Part shown: piece by piece, positions 9,864-18,667 of the stretch | Layout of the letters: each line of letters starts with the position of its first letter | How positions within the stretch are numbered: the first letter of the stretch is position 1 | Source of the DNA: Vibrio tasmaniensis 1F-187 | GTDB taxonomy: Bacteria; Pseudomonadota; Gammaproteobacteria; Enterobacterales; Vibrionaceae | Direction of reading: 5' to 3' | Assembly: GCF_000272405.2 (NCBI RefSeq) | Contig: NZ_AJZM02000191.1 | Span: forward strand, 1-64,000 | Length of the DNA stretch: 64,000 bases | Position numbers and translations under genes: made by a program | Notes under the pieces: generated by a model | Database searches by the model: none | Seen by the model: the letters and a program-made list of their open reading frames with translations, nothing else | Told to the model about the DNA's origin: nothing

Positions 9864-10355
9864 TTAGAACCGAATAATTGCACCAAGGTTAAGGTTGATT
9901 GTTGTGTCGTAAGGCACGAAGGTCTTATTGTGATCAAAAATATTCATATCAACACCAGCTCGTAGCCCAAGCACTGGTGTTGCTTGGTAAACATAGGCTC
10001 CACTAAGACTTAATCCATGTGCTGTCTTCTCTTCAATTTCGCCGTTACGCGTTTTTGCCCCGTCATAACTCGCTACGCCAATCTCCGCCTGAAAGCCGTG
10101 GTTCTGGTTTCTTCCAAACATATTTTGAATACCAACGCGGTACGCATCGACATTTTCATCGTATCGGTCGCTGTCATACCAAAGGTGAGAATAGCTCAGG
10201 TAAACCGCACCTAGATTCGCCACATCAGTAATGCCTGCTTGTATTCCAAAGCCATGATAAGAACCAATCTTTAGTTCAGGAGATAAGTGAAGACCATTTG
10301 AAAGTGCAGAGGTTGAGAATAAAGCTGAAGCTAAAAGCAGTGTTTTAAATTTCAT
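9864..10355 (-). CDS. Putative outer-membrane beta-barrel protein, uncharacterised
   Basis: I do not recognise a named family. The start is placed at ATG 10355 because a GGTGG ribosome site precedes it and a clear signal peptide begins there (MKFKTLLLASALFSTSALS, cleavage near residue 19). An in-frame ATG at 10391 would put 12 odd residues in front. The mature part of about 144 residues alternates hydrophobic and polar residues ('AVYLSYSHLWYDSD', 'GLSLSGAYVYQ', 'INLNLGAIIRF') and ends in phenylalanine, the C-terminal mark of outer-membrane barrels. About eight strands would fit. It faces phoU tail to tail, but nothing visible links it to phosphate. Confidence 0.7.
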   Translation of the reverse strand: MKFKTLLLASALFSTSALSNGLHLSPELKIGSYHGFGIQAGITDVANLGAVYLSYSHLWYDSDRYDENVDAYRVGIQNMFGRNQNHGFQAEIGVASYDGAKTRNGEIEEKTAHGLSLSGAYVYQATPVLGLRAGVDMNIFDHNKTFVPYDTTINLNLGAIIRF

Positions 10356-10737
10356 GGTACCACCGAGGTAATTTTGCGCTCTCCTTAGCATTAGGTCGAT
10401 CCATGCGTGAACCCAGTGAAATCACTGGCTAACGGTGATCATTATATGGGCTTTGAAAGAGCAGGCTAATTCGCATTGGTTATCTCTGTGATAATGCTTG
10501 CTTATCAGCAGGGGGGATCATTACACGTGATCTTTGGGTCTTACGTAGCCTTACAAAACGAGCTTGATAGAAGTGTCTAAACATAAGCTGATGTTCTGTA
10601 ATGTATTTGTTTAAGGCACATGAGAAAAATAACGATAGTATCGATATAGCTCATTGATGCTCGCTATATTCTTACTTATCTTTAATTTATTCTTCTACTG
10701 AATTTTTCCTTACATTTATTTTTAGGTAGATATCAGT
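10356..10737. other. Intergenic region with inverted and direct repeats
   Basis: This 382-bp gap separates two divergent envelope genes and has no convincing ORF. It holds a palindrome CCAGTGA-AA-TCACTGG (10413-10428), the octamer GATCATTA twice (10437-10444, 10516-10523), and an inverted repeat GATCA...TGATC (10516-10532). These look like regulator binding sites, but I cannot name the regulator. Confidence 0.45.
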
Positions 10738-11433
10738 ATGAAGAAGTTTCTTTTCGTTGTGACTCCTCTTTTCGCGTTAACTGCGTGCGGCAGCGTTGCC
10801 ATCATGGACAAATCAGATGCGGTTAATCAGCAGCCAAAACTCATGGTTAAAACTGATGGTGATTTTTGGGGGTTAGGACAAGAAGGGACGTTTGATATTG
10901 CAGGTATGTACCAAGGTAAATATAGCCGAGATTCATCAGGTTCAACATGGTTTGAGACTGTTTCATTTAAAGAGGGTGAGCTGGCTGCTGAAATCACGAG
11001 AGTCGATAATGGCCAAGTGTGGAACTTAGTCTGTTCTGGCGGTGGCACTTCAGTTAACTACATGGGTGTTGATTTTGGTGGCAATAAACCTTACCGCTGT
11101 TCTGTATCTCAAAGCAATGAGAATATAGGAGAGTTCGTTTTAGAGCCTCAATCTGGGATGATCAGTGTTAGCTTAGAAAAGAAAGAAGCTGGCTACATCC
11201 GAGTTGGGGCGAATAAATATGACGTAGAAACTGTCCATTCAAGTAAAGACCTTTTAATGTCGGTAGAAAAACCATTAGGGTATAGCTTTAAAAAAGTTTC
11301 TAAAGAAATAGCGGCTGCACAGACAAATGGAATGATAACGCTACAGATGTTACCTGAACTTAATGACGCTGAAAAAGACACATTAGTTATCGGTACTATT
11401 GCTAGCGCACTGAGCTGGCGTCCGGAAGAGTAA
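10738..11433 (+). CDS. Uncharacterised lipoprotein
   Basis: The 231-residue product starts with a lipoprotein signal peptide (MKKFLFVVTPLFALTAC) whose lipobox LTAC puts the lipidated cysteine at residue 17. Glycine at +2 favours outer-membrane sorting. The rest is soluble and rich in beta-prone stretches ('YMGVDFGGNKPYRCSVSQ', 'MISVSLEKKEAGYIRVG'), with two further cysteines that might pair. I recognise no domain and assign no function. It lies divergent from the barrel protein gene and convergent with a LysR gene. No terminator is obvious in the 27 bp after its stop. Confidence 0.72.
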   Translation: MKKFLFVVTPLFALTACGSVAIMDKSDAVNQQPKLMVKTDGDFWGLGQEGTFDIAGMYQGKYSRDSSGSTWFETVSFKEGELAAEITRVDNGQVWNLVCSGGGTSVNYMGVDFGGNKPYRCSVSQSNENIGEFVLEPQSGMISVSLEKKEAGYIRVGANKYDVETVHSSKDLLMSVEKPLGYSFKKVSKEIAAAQTNGMITLQMLPELNDAEKDTLVIGTIASALSWRPEE

Positions 11434-11460
11434 AATACAATATATAACTTTTAATCGAAC

Positions 11461-12390
11461 TTACTTTTGTACTTGTTCTGATAAAACTTGCTCTATGAGT
11501 TTTGAAAGCCAATTTGTTAAAGGTGAGTTTCGATTTTTAATGTGTATATAACTATAGACCGGAGTTTTCAGCGTTTTTCCGTCCACTGAGACATCTATCC
11601 CGCGTAATGTCGGATAGTTTTCTACTGGGAAAAGGTTGGAATGGGGCATGTACATATCAGTATGTTGAATGACATCGATTATAGCCATGACCAATTCGCT
11701 GCGAAAACCGATACGATGCTCGATGGAAAGGTCGGTTAGAATCTGAGACGCTAAGCTAAAATTGTCATTCCAACCTGGCGTTACTAAAGATGCGATTTCG
11801 TAACCTACCATGTCATTTGGAGTCACGGTGTCTTGCTTTAAAGGGTGATCTTTCCTAACAAATATACGTCCTGTTAATTCAATGAGCTGCCTTGTATAGA
11901 CTTCTTTACTTGTCTTTTCCCCTAAGTAGCTTACTCCCATCAAAACCTCGTCTTTTTGTATATCTGAGACAGACGAGTTTGACCATGGAACAAGCTTTAG
12001 TTTAGCGTTTGGTGCTTGCGCTCTTATATCTTTAAAAAGTGAGCCAGACAGACAAGAAAGCACCACTGGAGATAGGGCTATTTTCAACGTGTAATCGATC
12101 TCTTTCGGATCAAAAGTGTTTGATGTATTAACCGCGATAGATAGACCGTCCATGAACGGCTTGATTTGATTGGTGAGCTGCTCTGAAAATGCCGTAGGTT
12201 GTAAGCCTCCATGAACCTTTACGAAAAGATCATCGTTGAAGTGGTGTCTTAGCTTTTGTAGGGCTTGGCTAACCGCTGGCTGAGAAACGAATAAACGTTC
12301 CGCAGCCTTTCTGGTGTTTTTTTCTTGATAAACAATCAGAAATGTTCGTAACAGGTTTAAATCAAGAGAGCTGAATAGGTCTTTAGCCAT
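11461..12390 (-). CDS. LysR-family transcriptional regulator
   Basis: The 309-residue protein has an N-terminal winged helix-turn-helix (about residues 10-69, 'NTRKAAERLFVSQPAVSQALQ' region) and a periplasmic-binding-protein-like effector domain. The 'LDLNLLRTFLIVYQEKN' start resembles the LeuO/NodD-like branch. The target is unknown: LysR genes often regulate a divergent neighbour, but here the upstream neighbour cutC is on the same strand and the downstream lipoprotein gene is convergent. A weak GGA ribosome site precedes the ATG. Confidence 0.88.
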   Translation of the reverse strand: MAKDLFSSLDLNLLRTFLIVYQEKNTRKAAERLFVSQPAVSQALQKLRHHFNDDLFVKVHGGLQPTAFSEQLTNQIKPFMDGLSIAVNTSNTFDPKEIDYTLKIALSPVVLSCLSGSLFKDIRAQAPNAKLKLVPWSNSSVSDIQKDEVLMGVSYLGEKTSKEVYTRQLIELTGRIFVRKDHPLKQDTVTPNDMVGYEIASLVTPGWNDNFSLASQILTDLSIEHRIGFRSELVMAIIDVIQHTDMYMPHSNLFPVENYPTLRGIDVSVDGKTLKTPVYSYIHIKNRNSPLTNWLSKLIEQVLSEQVQK

Positions 12391-12490
12391 ATCTATCCAT
12401 GAAAATTTTCTGTGCTATTCACTCTAATATACGCCAGTCCGCTAGATTCGTCAGCGTGGTTTCTCTGGATTTGTGTTAGTGACGACTACC

Positions 12491-13234
12491 CTAAGCGGTG
12501 AGGGCAGCTCTCACATTGGATATCTTATTCGTATCAGTTACTGGTATCTGATAATCATCAACATCATTACTGCCCATTTGAGCGCTTGAATTGCTTTCCA
12601 TTAGGCTGGGTCTTGTCGATTTACCTGAAAGGTGAAGTGCAGGTACTTGGGTGGTGCTTTGAATCATTTTGGCATTCGTTGCGTTGACGCCAGCACCAGC
12701 CATTATATCGATTCTGCCATCGGCTTGTTTGACCATATCTGCGAGCACATTGATGCCTTGCTCTGCATTAATAGCAAGCCCTGACGTCAGGATTCTTTCA
12801 CATCCGAGCTCAATAATCTGCTCTAACGCTACTTTATAATCCTGAAGTTGGTCGATTGCACGGTGGAAGGTGATTGCTAGTTTGAGTTGGTGAGCCTTGC
12901 TTGAGAGAATTTGCATTGCAGACATATCAATCTCACCATCAGGTGTTAGTACACCCAGAACGACGCCATTCAACCCTGCTCTCGCACAAGCTTCAATATC
13001 TTCCAGCATACAGAGTATATCGTCATAATCGAATATGAAGTCACCTTGTCTCGGTCGTATCATGGCATAAACTGGTACGGACGAAATTTTTGCCGCTTGC
13101 TTCATCATTCCGAAGCTTGGAGTTAACCCGCCAAGTGCTAATGAAGAGCAAAGCTCAATTCGATTCGCGCCACCAGATAGTGCGTTATATAGAGATTCTA
13201 AGTTATCGATACAGACTTCAATTTCGGTGTTCAT
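12491..13234 (-). CDS. cutC: CutC family copper homeostasis protein
   Basis: The 247-residue protein matches the CutC family: it begins with the typical '[35 protein letters not shown]' pattern, then '[15 protein letters not shown]' and '[14 protein letters not shown]', all hallmarks of this TIM-barrel family. It was linked to copper tolerance in E. coli, but the biochemical activity is unsettled, so the name is family-based. Length equals E. coli CutC (248). It lies 100 bp upstream of the LysR gene on the same strand, without clear operon signs. Confidence 0.93.
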   Translation of the reverse strand: MNTEIEVCIDNLESLYNALSGGANRIELCSSLALGGLTPSFGMMKQAAKISSVPVYAMIRPRQGDFIFDYDDILCMLEDIEACARAGLNGVVLGVLTPDGEIDMSAMQILSSKAHQLKLAITFHRAIDQLQDYKVALEQIIELGCERILTSGLAINAEQGINVLADMVKQADGRIDIMAGAGVNATNAKMIQSTTQVPALHLSGKSTRPSLMESNSSAQMGSNDVDDYQIPVTDTNKISNVRAALTA

Positions 13235-13551
13235 CGTATTTATCCGTTCAAAAAGATACGGACGAAATCATAACAACCTAGATACGGATATGAATAGGTG
13301 GTAGCAGAGGAAAATAGGGGTAAAGTTTGTTCTTGTAACTGCCTCTATTAAATGTTGCAGAGACGGTTTAGGTAGAGAATTGTCGTCGGAGAGAGATGAA
13401 AAAAGCCCGAAGCGTTAACTTCGGGCTTTTAATAGGACTTTACTTCTTAACTGATTGGCGGTGCGCTTTGCGCTATTAGCTTATGCTTTATTTCTCTTTA
13501 TAGAGAGTCTTCCAACCATTAACCCGCGTTGAGTTCGGGCTTAAGAGGTAA
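13235..13551. other. cutC upstream region and peroxiredoxin 3' region
   Basis: This 317-bp gap holds the cutC promoter region near 13235 and the peroxiredoxin terminator at 13401-13430. I see nothing else in it that I can support. Confidence 0.5.
13401..13430 (-). terminator. Terminator of the peroxiredoxin gene
   Basis: A perfect 12-bp stem AAAAGCCCGAAG/CTTCGGGCTTTT with a 6-nt loop. Read leftward it ends in a run of six Ts. It lies about 120 bp past the peroxiredoxin stop. Confidence 0.85.
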
Positions 13552-14160
13552 TTACTTGCTTAGGTCGTCAGCGTGCTCAGATAGGAATGCAGCAACACCT
13601 TGTGGAGATGCGTCCATACCTGATTTACCTTCTTCCCATTGTGCAGGACATACTTCACCGTTCTTCTCGTGGAAGTTTAGTGCGTCTACCATGCGTAGCA
13701 TTTCGTCGATGTTACGACCTAGTGGAAGATCGTTAACTACTTGGTGACGTACAAGGCCGTCTGCGTCGATTAGGAAAGAACCACGGAAAGCAACGCCTGC
13801 TTCTGGGTGCTCAACATCGTATGCTTTGCAGATTTCGTGCTTAACGTCAGCAATTAGAGGGTATTTAACTTGACCGATACCGCCGTCAGCGATAGCAGTG
13901 TTACGCCATGCGTTGTGAGAGAATTGAGAATCGATAGAAACACCGATTACTTCAACGCCTTTAGCTTGGAAATCTTCTAGACGGTTGTCGAAAGCGATTA
14001 GCTCTGAAGGACAAACGAAAGTGAAGTCTAGTGGGTAGAAGAAAACTACCGCTTTCTTACCTTTAGTGAATTCTGCGAAGTTGAAGTTATCAACGATCTC
14101 ACCGTTACCTAGAACAGCTGCTGCAGTAAAGTCAGGGGCTTGACGACCTACTAGTACCAT
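13552..14160 (-). CDS. Typical 2-Cys peroxiredoxin (AhpC/Tsa, Prx2 type)
   Basis: Reduces hydrogen peroxide and organic peroxides in the cytoplasm, using a dithiol reductant. The 202-residue protein has the peroxidatic Cys50 in DFTFVCPSE and the resolving Cys171 in EVCPAQWEEGK, the typical 2-Cys layout. The GGIG motif of hydrogen-peroxide-sensitive enzymes is present, but the C-terminal YF motif is missing (the end is HADDLSK). It is transcribed divergently from an OxyR gene. The same adjacency is known for prx2-oxyR2 in Vibrio vulnificus, so induction by this OxyR is likely. Confidence 0.94.
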   Translation of the reverse strand: MVLVGRQAPDFTAAAVLGNGEIVDNFNFAEFTKGKKAVVFFYPLDFTFVCPSELIAFDNRLEDFQAKGVEVIGVSIDSQFSHNAWRNTAIADGGIGQVKYPLIADVKHEICKAYDVEHPEAGVAFRGSFLIDADGLVRHQVVNDLPLGRNIDEMLRMVDALNFHEKNGEVCPAQWEEGKSGMDASPQGVAAFLSEHADDLSK

Positions 14161-14227
14161 TTGGAATCTCCTAAAAAATTAGTTGGCCCAACACATCTTT
14201 GTTTGGGCTCCGTTTCTACGGGACAAA

Positions 14228-14250
14228 CTATAGTACAATCGGTACTATAG
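14228..14250. promoter_or_regulatory. Palindrome in the peroxiredoxin-oxyR intergenic region
   Basis: CTATAGTAC and GTACTATAG form a perfect 9-bp inverted repeat around AATCG. Read leftward, it contains a TATAGT that could be the -10 of the peroxiredoxin gene. OxyR is the obvious candidate ligand, but the spacing does not fit the E. coli OxyR consensus. Confidence 0.5.
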
Positions 14251-14369
14251 AAAAAAGCGAATTAAATAGATTAAGTTAATCGAAAAAAGCGATAAGCTTA
14301 TTCTTTGTCCGTTCCTTAGGTCAAATGACCTTCACTTAAGTTATCCTGCTCATATTACAAAGTAATTTC

Positions 14370-15275
14370 ATGAATAAATGGCCAAGTCTTAAGCAACTTC
14401 ACTATCTTGTTACTCTTCACGAAACTCGCCACTTTAGCGACGCTGCGGATCGCTGCTTCGTGAGTCAATCGACACTAAGTAAAGGCATTCAAAACCTGGA
14501 AGAACTCATTGGTTGTCCTCTCTATGAGAAGAAAGATAAAAAGAGCCCATTGGTTTTCACTCAAGCGGGTGAGCTGGTGGTTAAGCATGGTCGAGAGTTA
14601 TTGGCGAAAGGGCAAGACTTGGTTGAGCTCGGAAATCTATGTAATGGAGACGCGATGCAAGGGCAGTTGCGAGTAGGGTGTATTCCAACTATTGCTCCAT
14701 TCCTATTGTGCGATTTGGTACAAGAAGCGAACCAACGTTTTCCACAGTTGAACTTGTTGTTACGGGAAGACACGACCACTAACCTATTGGCTGCGTTGCG
14801 TCATGGTGAGTTGGATGTACTGATTCTGGCTTTGCCTGTCGATATCGACAACATGGAGAGCAAAGTTGTTGGGCAAGACCCTTTCAGAATGGTAATCAGC
14901 CGCAATCAAGCCGATGGTATTCGTGTTCCGATTAAATATGATGACCTGCCAGACGAATCTGTATTCTTGTTGGAGAACGAGCACTGCTTAACCGAGCACG
15001 CGGTATCAGCTTGTAAGCTAACCGACAAAGAGAAGATAAACCCGTTCACCGCCACAAGCCTACATACGTTGGTACAAATGGTGGCAAATGGTTTAGGAAC
15101 CACCTTTATTCCACAAATGGCGATCGATCATGGTTTGTTGCAAAATCAGAATTTAGTGGTGATTGACCCTCCCGGTCAACAAGCTTATCGCGATATAGGC
15201 CTTGTATGGCGACCAAGCTCGTCACGTCTTGAAACCTTTCATCAGTTAGCTGATGTAGTCTCAGAATTGCTTTAA
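14370..15275 (+). CDS. oxyR: Hydrogen-peroxide-sensing regulator OxyR (OxyR2-like)
   Basis: LysR-type activator that senses peroxide through a disulfide. The 301-residue protein has the N-terminal helix-turn-helix (about residues 6-65) and the redox pair Cys206 and Cys215, with the 8-residue gap seen in E. coli OxyR (Cys199/Cys208). Glu204 lies two residues before the peroxidatic cysteine. As I recall, a glutamate at this position underlies the high sensitivity of V. vulnificus OxyR2. Location next to a Prx2-like gene and far from katG supports the second OxyR of vibrios. The start ATG 14370 lacks a strong ribosome site. Confidence 0.92.
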   Translation: MNKWPSLKQLHYLVTLHETRHFSDAADRCFVSQSTLSKGIQNLEELIGCPLYEKKDKKSPLVFTQAGELVVKHGRELLAKGQDLVELGNLCNGDAMQGQLRVGCIPTIAPFLLCDLVQEANQRFPQLNLLLREDTTTNLLAALRHGELDVLILALPVDIDNMESKVVGQDPFRMVISRNQADGIRVPIKYDDLPDESVFLLENEHCLTEHAVSACKLTDKEKINPFTATSLHTLVQMVANGLGTTFIPQMAIDHGLLQNQNLVVIDPPGQQAYRDIGLVWRPSSSRLETFHQLADVVSELL

Positions 15276-15300
15276 AAAACTAGAAAGTAAAATTCAAAAG

Positions 15301-15332
15301 AAAAAGAGCAGCTATTTGGCTGCTCTTTTTGT
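15301..15332 (+). terminator. Terminator of oxyR, probably bidirectional
   Basis: A perfect 12-bp stem AAAAAGAGCAGC/GCTGCTCTTTTT with a 6-nt loop, flanked by A and T runs, lies between the convergent ends of oxyR and the chemoreceptor gene. Confidence 0.9.
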
Positions 15333-15401
15333 TTGTTTATTTGAGAAGAAAAACAAACAAATAGTGGCGTTAGAAGCTTATTTATCTATTTTACTATAAC
15401 G

Positions 15402-17342
15402 TTAGATTTTGAAAAAACTCAGCAAGTCTTTTTGCTTAACAGCTAATGAAGAGAGTTCTTCACTTGCCTGTTTGCTCTGCTCAATTCCTGAAACATTTTG
15501 ATGAACAATATCAAAGGTCAGAGAAACATTTTGTGAAATATCTTGTGTTACGCCAGATTGTTCTTCAGACGCTGTGGCTACTTGTGTGTTCATATCAGAT
15601 ATTAGTTGTACTGAGTCAGTGATAGAAGCGAATGCAGCACGAAGCTGTTCGCTATACTGTCTAGATTCTTCTGCTAACGAAAGATTGGATTGCATAAATT
15701 GGTTCGCATCTTTCGCTTGAGCCTGAAGGCGAGATATTATTTCTTGAATATCGACCGTTGATTGTTGTGTTTTAGCGGCAAGAGAACGAACTTCATCTGC
15801 TACCACCGCAAAGCCTCGGCCTTGCTCTCCCGCTCGAGCGGCTTCAATGGCTGCATTTAACGCAAGTAAGTTAGTTTGCTCAGAAATTGAATTGATCACT
15901 TCAATAACACTACCGATCTCTACCGAGTACTCTTGCAATTGATTAACGATGTTTGATGTTTCTTCGATCGAGTCTTCAACTTTTCGAGATATATCATCTG
16001 ATGCATCGAGGGAAACACTGCCATCTTTGACATTTGTCGTTGCCCCAGTTGCAGCGCTCTCTGCGCTAGCTGCATTCTGGCTAACCTCACTCGCAGTACT
16101 AGAAAGTTCATTGATGGCTGTCGCGATTTGTTCCATTTGACTCAGTTCTTGTTGAGCATTTCCTTCTGTTTGGCTCATTACCGCGGTTAGCTCAACGGAG
16201 GCTGCTGAAACATTGTCTGAAATCTGGTGGAAACCATCGATTATTCGACGTAGTTCTTGGCGCATTTCTAAAATGTTTGCGTATATACCGGTCTCTTTAC
16301 CCGTAATTGGAATCTGCTTTGAAAGATCACCAGCGGCGACTTCGGCAACAATTGTTTGGATGTCACTTGGCTCTCCTCCAACGACTTTCCATACACTGCG
16401 GTAAATCGAAACGGCAATGCTAAGAGAAGCAGCGACAACGAGAATTGAAAGAACGCCAAGCACAAATTGCGCGTTAGAGAATCGCTCGACCATATTAGGT
16501 CCGACAGAGTCTTGCTCTGACTTTGTTGATAGCTTTATCTCTTCAATTGTTTTTGCTGCATTAACACCAGCAAGATCAAGAGTCCCTGAAATGATGCCAT
16601 TTCGCGTGTTTATAGTGTCAACGATCTTTGAAAATGTGTTGCGGTAAATTTTGAAGGCACTAGTGAAATCGTTTAAGTAGTTGATTTGTTCCATCGACAT
16701 GAGTTGAGATTCGATTGTTTCTGCAAGTAGTGCGGCAGAGGCAAACTCTTTTTCAGCACGCTGAGCATCTTCTGTTTTATTGCTCGTCAGAAATTTAGAA
16801 GCGTACAATCTTGATAGCAATACATGCTGCTGAAGCTGTCCTGAACTGACAGCAACTTCTAAATCTTCTTCAGCTGAAGCTTGGGTCATTAGGTTGGTCA
16901 CTGCCTCACGCATATTGACCCCTGATGGGTCTAAGGCCTCTTGAACTAGGTTGTTTCGAGTATTGACAAGTTGAACAACCTTGTTAAAGCCTTGGCTATA
17001 TTGATCAAGCTGCTTCTTTATCGTTAGGAATTCATTTTTGTGTAGATCGTCAAGATGAGAGTCTAATATTTCATCTATCAATTGATTTGATGCGGTGATA
17101 CGTCTATTCAGTTCAGAAGCATGTGACGGAATAGGGTTTTTAATATATTTAAGTGCAGATAAACGAGCTTCCAGTATATTGGCTTGGATTCGACCTGTTG
17201 AGACACTTGTTATTGCAAGAGAGCGGTAGGTGTTAAACCCATCACTCGATTGATAAAAGCGTAATGAAGCAACGACTGAAATAACCAAAATTAGCGCGAG
17301 AATCACGCCAAAACCTAAGGACAGCAATTTCTTTAAACTCAT
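15402..17342 (-). CDS. Methyl-accepting chemotaxis protein with a helical sensor domain
   Basis: A membrane chemoreceptor of 646 residues. I choose ATG 17342 rather than 17351, because AGGA abuts the first and is 9 nt from the second. TM1 covers about residues 7-30 and TM2 about 290-315; between them lies a long helical periplasmic domain with two similar halves ('[15 protein letters not shown]' and '[15 protein letters not shown]'), the mark of HBM (helical bimodular) sensors. A HAMP linker and a signalling domain follow, with the hairpin tip '[19 protein letters not shown]' near residue 490. No C-terminal NWxxF-type tether is present. The ligand is unknown. It neighbours the sucrose locus, but a link is only a guess. 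Confidence 0.92.
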   Translation of the reverse strand: MSLKKLLSLGFGVILALILVISVVASLRFYQSSDGFNTYRSLAITSVSTGRIQANILEARLSALKYIKNPIPSHASELNRRITASNQLIDEILDSHLDDLHKNEFLTIKKQLDQYSQGFNKVVQLVNTRNNLVQEALDPSGVNMREAVTNLMTQASAEEDLEVAVSSGQLQQHVLLSRLYASKFLTSNKTEDAQRAEKEFASAALLAETIESQLMSMEQINYLNDFTSAFKIYRNTFSKIVDTINTRNGIISGTLDLAGVNAAKTIEEIKLSTKSEQDSVGPNMVERFSNAQFVLGVLSILVVAASLSIAVSIYRSVWKVVGGEPSDIQTIVAEVAAGDLSKQIPITGKETGIYANILEMRQELRRIIDGFHQISDNVSAASVELTAVMSQTEGNAQQELSQMEQIATAINELSSTASEVSQNAASAESAATGATTNVKDGSVSLDASDDISRKVEDSIEETSNIVNQLQEYSVEIGSVIEVINSISEQTNLLALNAAIEAARAGEQGRGFAVVADEVRSLAAKTQQSTVDIQEIISRLQAQAKDANQFMQSNLSLAEESRQYSEQLRAAFASITDSVQLISDMNTQVATASEEQSGVTQDISQNVSLTFDIVHQNVSGIEQSKQASEELSSLAVKQKDLLSFFKI

Positions 17343-17651
17343 AAATATCATTCCTAGTAAGGCAGCTTGTTTTTATTCTTAACAAATTCTTACATGATTC
17401 TAACGATAAATATATCAATAAATAGTATGTATCCACTATATTTTGATGCCTAAGAATGATGGGTAAATAGGTTGTTGATATTATTGGATTTTGCTTGTTG
17501 CTCGTCTGGTTTCACATCAGCTGAGAGTTATTGTTTAGGCCTCTTCCGTATGATTAACGCATCTTTAATTTGTATTACAAAGTCATGGAGTAGGAAAGTT
17601 CGGTTTGGTATAGCCTAATAGCTTGATTATTAGGCTATTTATATTATTGGG
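17343..17651. other. AT-rich gap between chemoreceptor and scrK
   Basis: No ORF is supported. It holds a 10-bp hairpin TAGCCTAATA/TATTAGGCTA at 17611-17637, just past the scrK stop. Read leftward it lacks a T tract, so it may be an mRNA 3' end structure and not a classical terminator. Confidence 0.45.
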
Positions 17652-18581
17652 TTAAAGCTTATTTAGGGATGTGAGTAGCTTTCTTTTCTCTGGTAAAGCG
17701 GTCATTGCGCCTTTCTGGGTTGTTGCTAATGCCCCGCAGCCATTGCCCCACATTACTGCTTGTCGAATGATTTCAGGTTGATGCCATTCCTCGTATTGTG
17801 AGAGGTAGGCGAGTAGACCTGCGACAAAGGCATCTCCCGCACCAGTAGTATCAATGGCTTGAACTTTTTGACTCGCAATGTGCTCTCGTTGTCCATCTAC
17901 TATCATCAACGAACCCGTAGCACCTAAGGTGACCAAAGTGACTGGGATTTTCAATCGGTCTAGTGCTGTTATTCCTGATTCTAATGTGTTGCTTTCTGTA
18001 AGAAAAAGTAGTTCTTCTTCTGAAAACTTAACCACATCTGCTAAGGCGATGGCTTGCATAACGATAGGACGAATCTCTTCAGGGATTCGCCAAACCTCTT
18101 CTCTTAGGTTGGGGTCAAAGCTAACAAATCCTCCTTTTGATTTGATTCCTTTAAGTGCTTTCAGCGTTGTACTTCTGCTTGGCTCATTTGCTAATGCGAT
18201 TGAACAGCAGTGTAGCCACTCACCTTGATTAAAGGTGGGGATATCATCTTCTGTCATGAACTGATCTGCACTGGGTTTTACCATGAAGGTAAAAGTTCGC
18301 TCGCCATCTTGGTCAAGATCGACCAGCACGGTTGATGTTCTGTGTTTTTCATCGAATTTGAGTTGGGACGTATCAACCCCTTGCTCTTGGAGAACCTCTG
18401 ACATAAAACGACCAAATGGATCATTACCAACTCGGCCAAAAAAACTAGCTTGGCCTGATAAACGAGCAATACCAACCGCAACGTTTGCGGGGGCGCCGCC
18501 TGGACATTTTAAGTAGGTAGAGTCGCTCTCAGGAATTAAATCCACCACAGCATCTCCAGTTAACCATACCTTATTCATCAT
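17652..18581 (-). CDS. scrK: Fructokinase (PfkB family)
   Basis: Phosphorylates the fructose released when sucrose-6-phosphate is hydrolysed. The 309-residue ribokinase-like protein has the first PfkB signature region (PGGAPANVAVGIARLSG, 27-43) and the catalytic DTTGAGDAF (244-252), where Asp250 is the expected base. A GAGG ribosome site precedes the ATG. It is the third gene of scrB-scrA-scrK, separated from scrA by an 86-bp spacer that contains two hairpins. Confidence 0.93.
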   Translation of the reverse strand: MMNKVWLTGDAVVDLIPESDSTYLKCPGGAPANVAVGIARLSGQASFFGRVGNDPFGRFMSEVLQEQGVDTSQLKFDEKHRTSTVLVDLDQDGERTFTFMVKPSADQFMTEDDIPTFNQGEWLHCCSIALANEPSRSTTLKALKGIKSKGGFVSFDPNLREEVWRIPEEIRPIVMQAIALADVVKFSEEELLFLTESNTLESGITALDRLKIPVTLVTLGATGSLMIVDGQREHIASQKVQAIDTTGAGDAFVAGLLAYLSQYEEWHQPEIIRQAVMWGNGCGALATTQKGAMTALPEKRKLLTSLNKL

Positions 18582-18599
18582 TATTTCCTCATATAGAAG

Positions 18600-18660
18600 C
18601 CCACCTGAGCATAAGTAGGTGGGAAATGGGTGACTTGCCTAGGGGGAAGCAAATCACCCA
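18600..18660 (-). other. Two tandem hairpins between scrA and scrK
   Basis: First stem: CCCACCT (18600-18606) with AGGTGGG (18617-18623). Second: TGGGTGA (18628-18634) with TCACCCA (18654-18660), extended by TTGC/GCAA inside. Neither is followed by a T tract on the coding strand. They may mark an mRNA processing point that separates scrK expression from scrBA. Confidence 0.5.
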
Positions 18661-18667
18661 AAGTTGA

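Noticed and set aside
14228..14250. Canonical E. coli-type OxyR tetramer site
   Set aside because: ATAG/CTAT blocks are present, but not with the 7-bp spacings of that consensus.
17611..17637. Classical Rho-independent terminator of scrK
   Set aside because: The stem is good, but the leftward strand after it has no T tract.
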